Assembly (NCBI RefSeq): GCF_001662305.1
Contig: NZ_BDEP01000002.1
Span: forward strand, 62,001-126,000
Reading direction: 5' to 3'
DNA from: Halomonas caseinilytica
GTDB lineage: Bacteria; Pseudomonadota; Gammaproteobacteria; Pseudomonadales; Halomonadaceae
DNA length: 64,000 nucleotides
Both the position numbers and the translations under genes were made by a program. The notes under the pieces were generated by a model that was not told the DNA's origin, ran no database searches, and saw only the letters and a list, made by a program, of their open reading frames with translations. This document shows positions 57,927-64,000 of this stretch, piece after piece. The stretch's first letter is position 1; every line of letters begins with the position of its first letter.

Positions 57927-60392
57927 TCAGGGGCGGCCGAAGTCGGTGCCAAGATAGCCGGGGACCGACGATTCGAAAAAGCCTCCGGCCTCCCCGCCGA
58001 CGCCGCCCAGGCCCTTGAACACGAAACGCAAGAAGAGCCCGCGATCGGTGGTATCGTCCTCGATGGTATTGGCGGTGTCCTCGTCATCGATCCACTCGCG
58101 CCACACCAGCTGCAGACCATAGCAGCAGTCGTTCCACTGCACACCCGCCAGTTGCTCGAGCATCCGGTCATTCGTGTTGTCGTAACGTACCCCACCGATC
58201 AGGTCCAGGCGATCCATCGCCTTGTAGGCGAAGGAAGCGGAGAACTCTTCTAGATCGTAAGTCCGGGTGTCCTCGAGATCCTCGGCGGGCTCGAAGCCTT
58301 CGAGTTGCCAGCGATAGCCGAGGTTCAACACATGCCCGGCCTCGGCCCGGTATTGCACATCGAATCCCGTGCTTTCGGTGCGACTCTTGCGGTCGTCGTA
58401 GAGCCACTCCCAGCGAGTGCGCCAATGATCGTCGATCCGCCAGTCGAGCTGCGTCACCCAGGGCGAGCGTTGACGAGTGGCCCGATAACGCTCATCCGGA
58501 TCCTCGGGCAGAGTGTCGGAATTCCCTTGCATGTCAATGTGCCGATCCTCGAAGTAGGCCGCCTGGCCCAGCCCGAAGGAAAGCCGTTCACGACCGCTGC
58601 TGTCCTCGAGAAAACGGCTCTTCACGCCATAGGAGAGCCGGTTGAGATCACCGACGCGATCACCGCCGCTGAAGCGATAGGGCGACCATAACTGGTTCCA
58701 GGAAAAGGCCAGCTCCGAGGTGTCGAAGTCGGGAAACTCGCTCTGGTCCCGCGCCGGCACGTACGCATAGTTGAGCCGGGGCTCCAGGGTCTGGCGGAAG
58801 GCATCACCACCGAATTCGAGATCACGCTCGAAGACCAGCCCGGCATCCACGGAAGCCACCGGCAGCGTGCGCGTCAGGCTCTCGTCGCGGTCGGTGAGAC
58901 GATCGCCATAATCCAGCTCATAGCTGGTATGGTGCAGCTGCAGTCGTGGCTCGAAAAAGCCCCAGGTCGTATCGCCTCGCCAGCCGACGGCCGGCGTCAA
59001 TTGCAGCCGAGCCCCGTTGGCCGCCTCGCGCAGCGGCACCTGGCGCTGACGGTCCTTGTAATCGTAGAAGCCCTGTTCATCACCCTCGATATCACGCCAG
59101 AAGTAGGTCGCGTTGGCCTTCCACTCCTCGTAGAAACCGACATCCTGCTGCCAGCGCGCCTCGGCGGTCAGGCTCGGCAACCGGTAGAACGGCTTGTCGT
59201 TCTCGTCCAGGGGATCGTCCAGCACCTGATAGCCCTGGGCCTTGCCCTCCAGCCGCCAGGTATCGCCACGGTATTCGATCTGTGCCAGGCGCTTCATGCT
59301 CTGGGTGTCGGTGTCGCCGAACGTCTGGCCGAAGTCATCGAAATAGTTGCCATCGCTGGCGGCGCCATAGCGCAGCTGATAACGGGTACGCTCATCGACG
59401 CGGCCAGCGTGGCGATAATCGAGGTACCAGCGGGCATCGCCATCCTCCAGCGTCGAATAGGCCGACGCTTCATCGCCGGCACGTCGGTCGTCGGCAATAT
59501 AGGCGCCCTCGATGGTGCCCGCGTCGGAGGGCAGCAAATAGCGATATTCGCCGCCGAGCAGCAGGCCACGATCGCTGATCACCCGAGGCGTGATGGTGGC
59601 GTCCTGATTGGGCGCGATGTTCCAGTAGAAGGGCTGGGCATAATCGAGCCCGTCACCGGAAACCCCGAGTGTCGGCCACAGAAAGCCGGTCTGGCGACGC
59701 TCGTCGATGGGGAAACGGACCCAGGGCCAGTAGAAGACCGGCACCTCGCCGACCTCGAGGCGAGCATGGCGCGCGGTGCCGAAACCGCTCTGCCGATCCA
59801 GCTCGATGTCATTGCCCACCAGGCGCCACAGGTCGTTGCCCGGCTCACAGGTGGTGAAACTGGCCTCGGTGAGCTGATAGCGCCCTTCCGCGACACGCGC
59901 CAACTGCACGGCATCGCCGCGCAACCGCTGTTCATGGGCCACATAGTGTGCCTGGTCGATGCTCGCCGCCTCGCTGTCCAGCGAGAAGGAGGCGGCATCA
60001 CCACGCACCAGCAAATTGTGATCACGCAACGCCAGCGGCCCTTCGGCCACCACACGCTCGCGGGAAGCCGGCACTCGCACCTGCGGCGCCTCGAGCTGGG
60101 TATTGCCACGCCGCAGTACCACTTCACCGCTGAGGACCGTCTCACCATCCTCGCCGTACTGACCGTCATCGGCCTCGCTTGCCACCTTGCCTTCGGGTGG
60201 CGCCGCCAGCCGATACGACGGCATCTGGTAGTATCCCCGACACACGGCTCCCTCGGGGCGATCCTCGCCCCATGGGTGCCAATCCAGCTGCTCGGCCGGC
60301 AATGACTCGGGGGGGGCTGCCCACAGCGGGGCAGTCACCATGCTCGAGGTCACGAGGCCGGCCAGGGCCGTCCAGGAGGATCGATTGCCCAT
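57927..60392 (-). CDS. lptD: LPS-assembly outer-membrane protein LptD
   Basis: LptD (821 residues) forms the outer-membrane barrel that inserts LPS, with LptE as plug. A signal peptide (about 1-26, ending WAA) is followed by the OstA jellyroll (LSGEVVLRRGNTQLEA, LRGDAVQLARV) and a C-terminal barrel from about 230 with repeated aromatic/Arg strands; paired Cys residues occur after the signal (VCRGYYQ) and late (NDCCYGLQL), as for the inter-domain disulfides. The start at ATG 60392 is chosen; TTG 60398 has better Shine-Dalgarno spacing. First gene of the operon. Confidence 0.96.
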   Translation of the reverse strand: MGNRSSWTALAGLVTSSMVTAPLWAAPPESLPAEQLDWHPWGEDRPEGAVCRGYYQMPSYRLAAPPEGKVASEADDGQYGEDGETVLSGEVVLRRGNTQLEAPQVRVPASRERVVAEGPLALRDHNLLVRGDAASFSLDSEAASIDQAHYVAHEQRLRGDAVQLARVAEGRYQLTEASFTTCEPGNDLWRLVGNDIELDRQSGFGTARHARLEVGEVPVFYWPWVRFPIDERRQTGFLWPTLGVSGDGLDYAQPFYWNIAPNQDATITPRVISDRGLLLGGEYRYLLPSDAGTIEGAYIADDRRAGDEASAYSTLEDGDARWYLDYRHAGRVDERTRYQLRYGAASDGNYFDDFGQTFGDTDTQSMKRLAQIEYRGDTWRLEGKAQGYQVLDDPLDENDKPFYRLPSLTAEARWQQDVGFYEEWKANATYFWRDIEGDEQGFYDYKDRQRQVPLREAANGARLQLTPAVGWRGDTTWGFFEPRLQLHHTSYELDYGDRLTDRDESLTRTLPVASVDAGLVFERDLEFGGDAFRQTLEPRLNYAYVPARDQSEFPDFDTSELAFSWNQLWSPYRFSGGDRVGDLNRLSYGVKSRFLEDSSGRERLSFGLGQAAYFEDRHIDMQGNSDTLPEDPDERYRATRQRSPWVTQLDWRIDDHWRTRWEWLYDDRKSRTESTGFDVQYRAEAGHVLNLGYRWQLEGFEPAEDLEDTRTYDLEEFSASFAYKAMDRLDLIGGVRYDNTNDRMLEQLAGVQWNDCCYGLQLVWREWIDDEDTANTIEDDTTDRGLFLRFVFKGLGGVGGEAGGFFESSVPGYLGTDFGRP

Positions 60393-60424
60393 GTTCAACG
60401 ATGTCCTTGGCGGAGTGAATCGGT

Positions 60425-60452
60425 ATTATACAGCCCCTGAACGAGCTGTCCC
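60425..60452 (-). promoter_or_regulatory. Promoter of the lptD operon
   Basis: On the minus strand GGGACA, 16 bases, TATAAT (perfect -10), ending 33 bases before the lptD ATG. Sigma-70-like; I do not see a clear sigma-E site. Confidence 0.55.
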
Positions 60453-60557
60453 GCCGACGAGCCCTGTCATCGCCGACGACATCGGGCTTCAGCATGCGGC
60501 GACGCCTTGGGGTCGTCAACCAAAGGACGTCCCGGACCGAACGAAACAGAGGTGAAG

Positions 60558-61601
60558 ATGCCAGAGGCCGACACGACCTCGCGCCATGCCGCCCTTCTCG
60601 CGTGGGCCGCCGAACGCCACGGGATTGCGCCCGCCGCCCTCGACCTGCGCCTGGCCGCCGACGATGCCAGCTTCAGACGCTATTTTCGGCTGGTCCTTCC
60701 CGATGGCACCCAACGTATCCTCATGGACGCGCCGCCGGACAAGGAAGACAGCGCCCCCTTCGTGGCCATTGCCCGCCGCTGGGCGGACGCCGGCCTGCCG
60801 GTCCCCGACCTTTATGCCGTGGACCTGGACGCCGGTTTTCTGGAGCTCGAGGACCTCGGCGACACGCCCCTCCAGCACTGCTTCGAGACGTCAGAGGCCC
60901 CGATCACCCAGGCCTGGCACGACCGGGCCCTGGCATTGCTCGACATGTTGCAGAATCGTGCCGACCCGGCAGGATTGCCGGCCTACGACGCCAGCCTGCT
61001 GGGTCGCGAACTGGACCTCTTCACGACCTGGAGCCTGGAGCGCTGGCTGGCATTGCCCGCCCCGCCAAGCTGGCCCGCGCTTCGTCAGTCGCTGATCGAT
61101 ACCGCCCTGGCCCAGCCAGTGGTGACCGTGCATCGCGACTTCGATGCCATGAACCTGATGGTGGTCGACGACGAGCTGCGCCTGATTGATTTTCAGGACG
61201 CCGTGGCCGGCCCCTTGAGCTATGACCTGATCTCGCTGCTGCATGGCCGCTATTGCCGATTTTCGGCAAGCCGTCGCCGCGCCTGGATCGAGGCATTCCG
61301 CCAGCGAGCCGTGGCCGATGGCCGCCTGGACAGCATCGAACCACAGTCATTTCACCACTGGGTCGCCTGCATGGCCGTGCAGCGTGCCCTCAAGGTCATC
61401 GGGATCTTCTGCCGCTTGACGCTGCGAGACAGCCGCCAGGGCTATCTCGCCCGCATACCGCATTTTCTCGACCACCTGGAGGATGCCCTGGCAGAACTGG
61501 ACGAGCTGGCCGATTTCCGGCACTGGGTCGCCGATACCCTTCGTCCGGCCCTGCTGGCCAAGCTGGCGGCCCAAGGCATCACCTGGGAGCACGTGGCATG
61601 A
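60558..61601 (+). CDS. amgK: N-acetylmuramate/N-acetylglucosamine kinase
   Basis: AmgK (347 residues) phosphorylates MurNAc/GlcNAc at the anomeric position in the Pseudomonas-type murein recycling route that bypasses early MurA/MurB steps. Aminoglycoside-phosphotransferase fold: ASFRRYFRL near the N-terminus, the catalytic [13 protein letters not shown] and [20 protein letters not shown] precedes the ATG at 60558; the frame open from 60507 is an extension. Its stop overlaps murU by four bases. Confidence 0.95.
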   Translation: MPEADTTSRHAALLAWAAERHGIAPAALDLRLAADDASFRRYFRLVLPDGTQRILMDAPPDKEDSAPFVAIARRWADAGLPVPDLYAVDLDAGFLELEDLGDTPLQHCFETSEAPITQAWHDRALALLDMLQNRADPAGLPAYDASLLGRELDLFTTWSLERWLALPAPPSWPALRQSLIDTALAQPVVTVHRDFDAMNLMVVDDELRLIDFQDAVAGPLSYDLISLLHGRYCRFSASRRRAWIEAFRQRAVADGRLDSIEPQSFHHWVACMAVQRALKVIGIFCRLTLRDSRQGYLARIPHFLDHLEDALAELDELADFRHWVADTLRPALLAKLAAQGITWEHVA

Positions 61602-62263
61602 AGGCGATGATCCTGGCCGCGGGGCTCGGCACTCGCATGCGTCCGCTTACCGACCATTGCCCCAAGCCGCTGCTGGAAGCCGGCGGCAAGCCGCTGATCG
61701 TCCATCATCTGGAACGACTTGCCCATGCCGGCATCCGGGAGCTGGTGATCAACGTCAGCTACCGCGCCGAGCAGATCGTCGATGCCCTGGGCGATGGCAG
61801 CGCCTTCGGTGTGTCCATCGCCTGGAGCCATGAAACGACCCCCCTGGAGACCGGCGGTGGCATTCGCCAGGCTCTGCCCCTGCTCGGCGACGAGCCCTTC
61901 CTGCTCGTCAACGGCGATGTCTGGTGCGATCTCGATCCCGCCACGCTGCCATCATCGCTGGGCACCGACCTGGCGCGGCTCGTGCTGGTCGACAATCCGG
62001 ACCATCATCGCGATGGCGACTTCTTGCTCGATGCAAACGGTCGCGTTCGAGAAGGGCCTGGCCCGCGCCTGACCTATGCCGGGATCGCCCAGCTCGACCC
62101 CGCCCTGGTCGCCGATCGGGACGAGGGCTCCTTCGCCCTGGCGCCGCTGCTGCGTGCCGCCATGGCCGACGATAGAGTCACCGGCCATCATCACCGGGGA
62201 CAGTGGGTCGACGTGGGCACTCCCGAACGACTCGCTTCCCTGGACCGGATCCTGCGGGGCTGA
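61598..62263 (+). CDS. murU: MurNAc-1-phosphate uridylyltransferase
   Basis: MurU (221 residues) makes UDP-MurNAc from MurNAc-1-phosphate, the step after AmgK. Nucleotidyltransferase signature [26 protein letters not shown] at the N-terminus, LVNGDVWCD with the metal-binding Asp, and [12 protein letters not shown] at the end. The ATG at 61598 overlaps the amgK stop (ATGA). The upstream open frame from 61253 lies inside amgK and is not coding. Confidence 0.95.
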   Translation: MKAMILAAGLGTRMRPLTDHCPKPLLEAGGKPLIVHHLERLAHAGIRELVINVSYRAEQIVDALGDGSAFGVSIAWSHETTPLETGGGIRQALPLLGDEPFLLVNGDVWCDLDPATLPSSLGTDLARLVLVDNPDHHRDGDFLLDANGRVREGPGPRLTYAGIAQLDPALVADRDEGSFALAPLLRAAMADDRVTGHHHRGQWVDVGTPERLASLDRILRG

Positions 62264-62333
62264 GTCAAACGCCGGCAACTGCTATGCTGACGCCCCCTAC
62301 TCGTCTTCTGAATGAATAAGGATACCTTGCGCC

Positions 62334-62753
62334 ATGAAAGCCAGCGTCAAATGGACAGACGGTCGCCAGTTCGTCGCCGAGGCCGGCAGCGGCCATAGCG
62401 TGGTGATCGACGGGCCGCCCGACCACGGCGGCCGCAACACCGGCCCGCGTCCCATGGAGATGCTGCTTATGGGCATGGGCGCCTGCACCTCCTTCGACGT
62501 CCTGGAAATCCTCGAGAAGTCCCGCGCTCCGGTATCGGACTGCGTGGCCAGCATCGAGGCCGAACGCGCCGACAGCGTGCCCAGTGTCTTCACCAAGATT
62601 CATGTGCACTTCACCGTCAGCGGCCAGGGACTCAAGGAAAAGCAGGTCAAGCGTGCCGTGGAACTCTCCGCCGAAAAATATTGCAGCGCCTCGATCATGC
62701 TGGCCAACGGCGGCGTCGACGTGACGCATTCCTTTACCATCGTCGAACAGTGA
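62334..62753 (+). CDS. OsmC-family protein (YhfA type)
   Basis: A 139-residue OsmC/Ohr-superfamily protein closest to E. coli YhfA. It has GPRPMEMLLMGMGACTSFDVLEIL with the first reactive-site cysteine and SAEKYCSASIMLAN with the second; these two cysteines mark peroxide-reactive members, though YhfA itself has no defined role. AAGGA lies eleven bases before the ATG. It precedes speD on the same strand, an arrangement also seen in Pseudomonas. Confidence 0.9.
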   Translation: MKASVKWTDGRQFVAEAGSGHSVVIDGPPDHGGRNTGPRPMEMLLMGMGACTSFDVLEILEKSRAPVSDCVASIEAERADSVPSVFTKIHVHFTVSGQGLKEKQVKRAVELSAEKYCSASIMLANGGVDVTHSFTIVEQ

Positions 62754-62904
62754 GGCACACGCCCGGGCAATACGGAAAAAAACATGGCTTGCCGGGTGCG
62801 CGCCCACCAAGGGCTGTGCATAATACGCGCCTTCACATCGCCACGCGTCTTCCGGCGCGTTCGTCGGGATGCACACCATCAGCCATATCGAAGGAGGCTC
62901 GGAC

Positions 62905-63699
62905 GTGACCGGCAATCTCCGACTCCACGGGTTCAATAACCTGACCAGCTCCCTGAGCTTCAACATCTACGACATCTGCTACGCCAAGACCGAGGAGCAG
63001 CGGCAGGCCTACATCGATTACATCGATGAGCTCTACAATGCCGAGCGTCTCACCCAGATTCTCAAGGATGTCACCAACATCATCGGCGCCCAGGTGCTCA
63101 ATATCTCCCGTCAGGATTACGAGCCCCATGGCGCCAGCGTGACCATCCTGATCGCCGAGCACGAGCTGGAAGAGGCGGCGCCCGAACAGATGGCCCCCGG
63201 CCCCGGCCCCTTGCCCGAAACCGTGGTCGCCCATCTCGACAAGAGCCACGTCACCGTCCACAGCTACCCGGAATCGCATCCCGACAACGGCATCAGCACC
63301 TTTCGCCTGGACATCGACGTTTCCACCTGTGGCCAGATCAGCCCGCTGAAGGCCCTCAACTATCTGATCCACAGCTTCGACTCCGACATCGTCACCATGG
63401 ACTACCGGGTACGTGGCTTCACCCGGGACGTGGATGGCCGCAAGTTGTTCATCGATCATGACATCACGTCCATCCAGGACTACCTGGCCGAGGACACCAA
63501 GCGCGCCTACCAGATGATCGATGTCAACGTGTATCAGGAGAACATGTTCCACACCAAGATGCTGCTCAAGGACTTCGAGCTGGACAACTACCTGTTCGGC
63601 ACCTCGCGACGCGACATCTCCTTCGAGGAAGCGCGCGACATCGAAGGCCGGCTACGCAAGGAAATGCTCGAGATCTTCTACTCGCGGAACCTGGACTGA
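62905..63699 (+). CDS. speD: S-adenosylmethionine decarboxylase proenzyme
   Basis: SpeD (264 residues, exactly the E. coli length) makes decarboxylated SAM for spermidine synthesis. It is self-cleaved to form a pyruvoyl group: the cleavage site [16 protein letters not shown] places Ser114 as the pyruvate source. The start is set at GTG 62905 because AAGGAGG lies seven bases upstream and the protein then begins [13 protein letters not shown] like E. coli SpeD; the ATG at 62869 would add twelve unmatched residues. Confidence 0.96.
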   Translation: MTGNLRLHGFNNLTSSLSFNIYDICYAKTEEQRQAYIDYIDELYNAERLTQILKDVTNIIGAQVLNISRQDYEPHGASVTILIAEHELEEAAPEQMAPGPGPLPETVVAHLDKSHVTVHSYPESHPDNGISTFRLDIDVSTCGQISPLKALNYLIHSFDSDIVTMDYRVRGFTRDVDGRKLFIDHDITSIQDYLAEDTKRAYQMIDVNVYQENMFHTKMLLKDFELDNYLFGTSRRDISFEEARDIEGRLRKEMLEIFYSRNLD

Positions 63700-63717
63700 C
63701 CCGCTGCGGCGCGCGGG

Positions 63718-63741
63718 AGCTGTAAGCCTTAAGCTGTAAGC
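63718..63741. repeat. Short tandem repeat after speD
   Basis: AGCTGTAAGC twice, separated by CTTA, between the speD stop and its terminator. It looks like a piece of a dispersed intergenic repeat; copy number elsewhere cannot be judged. Confidence 0.5.
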
Positions 63742-63787
63742 AAAAGCGAACCCCACCCTGACAAGCTCGGGGTGGGGTTCGCTTTTT
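63741..63787. terminator. Bidirectional terminator between speD and coq7
   Basis: AAAAGCGAACCCCACCC / GGGTGGGGTTCGCTTTT with an eleven-base loop and T/A runs on both sides. Ends both speD (plus) and coq7 (minus). Confidence 0.93.
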
Positions 63788-63832
63788 AGGGTTCTTCCGG
63801 CTTCGAGCTTATGGCTCGCCCCAAAGGGGCTT

Positions 63833-64000
63833 TCAAAGCCTGTAGACAGACTTGGTCATCACCTTGGACATCAGCGTCATGCCGACCTTGACTGGCGCCG
63901 GGAAACGCGCCCCACCGGCTTCCAGAGCCTGATGGGCATGATGGGCCTCGTCGATGGCCATCTGGCGGAGCACCGCCCTGGAACGACGATCGCCAGGCGG
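63833..64000 (-). CDS. coq7: Demethoxyubiquinone hydroxylase, 3' end
   Basis: The last 55 codons of a gene continuing past the window edge. The translation contains [25 protein letters not shown], with the E-x-x-H iron ligands of the Coq7 di-iron carboxylate fold, and ends [11 protein letters not shown]. This matches the C-terminus of Coq7/UbiF-replacing hydroxylase in ubiquinone synthesis. It is convergent with speD, the neighbour order seen in Pseudomonas. Confidence 0.88.
   Translation of the reverse strand, partial: PPGDRRSRAVLRQMAIDEAHHAHQALEAGGARFPAPVKVGMTLMSKVMTKSVYRL

Overview
The window is about 64 kb of a GC-rich gammaproteobacterial chromosome. Protein similarity by eye, acidic coding style and gene order point to a halophilic Halomonadaceae-type bacterium (Halomonas or a relative); this taxonomic call is inference. 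Coding density is high. I see no rRNA, tRNA, CRISPR array, insertion sequence or phage gene.

Region 1 (1-12.5 kb) is mixed housekeeping: a cold-shock protein, a repeat-bearing lipoprotein, a VOC protein and YegS-like lipid kinase pair, a KefB/YbaL-type antiporter, a small membrane protein, PepN, a DUF454 protein, a GNAT acetyltransferase, cobalamin adenosyltransferase (CobO), a DnaQ-like exonuclease coupled to a cNMP/CBS/DUF294 protein, and a secreted DUF4168 protein.

Region 2 (12.5-39.7 kb) is the core: a nearly complete glycine betaine catabolic island. GbcA/GbcB (Rieske monooxygenase and its reductase) turn glycine betaine into dimethylglycine. DgcA/DgcB with a dedicated EtfA/EtfB pair turn dimethylglycine into sarcosine. 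SoxBDAG turns sarcosine into glycine. GlyA joins glycine to a C1 unit to give serine. C1 units are handled by PurU (formyl-THF to formate), FdhA (glutathione-independent formaldehyde dehydrogenase) and a separate FrmA/FghA glutathione route. Two GlxA/AraC-type regulators lie in the island; the one at 36.2-37.4 kb looks like GbdR. Accessory genes are an M19 dipeptidase, a DUF5943 protein, a 79-residue unknown protein and an IalB-like secreted protein.

Region 3 (39.7-45.3 kb) holds a LysR regulator divergent from frmA, a CaCA-type antiporter, an L-serine dehydratase divergent from a second LysR regulator, and an uncharacterised membrane protein. With serine dehydratase the carbon route from betaine reaches pyruvate inside one window.

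Region 4 (45.3-52.5 kb) is the macromolecular synthesis operon rpsU-dnaG-rpoD, with a visible promoter and an internal terminator after rpsU, divergent from tsaD, followed by plsY, folB and folK.

Region 5 (52.5-64 kb) is the lptD-surA-pdxA-ksgA-apaG-apaH operon, extended by glpE and cca, divergent from the murein-recycling pair amgK-murU, then an OsmC-family gene, speD, and the 3' end of coq7. SurA is notable because both parvulin domains are missing. Several genes of the betaine and C1 island have a perfect inverted repeat lying just upstream of the ribosome-binding site.
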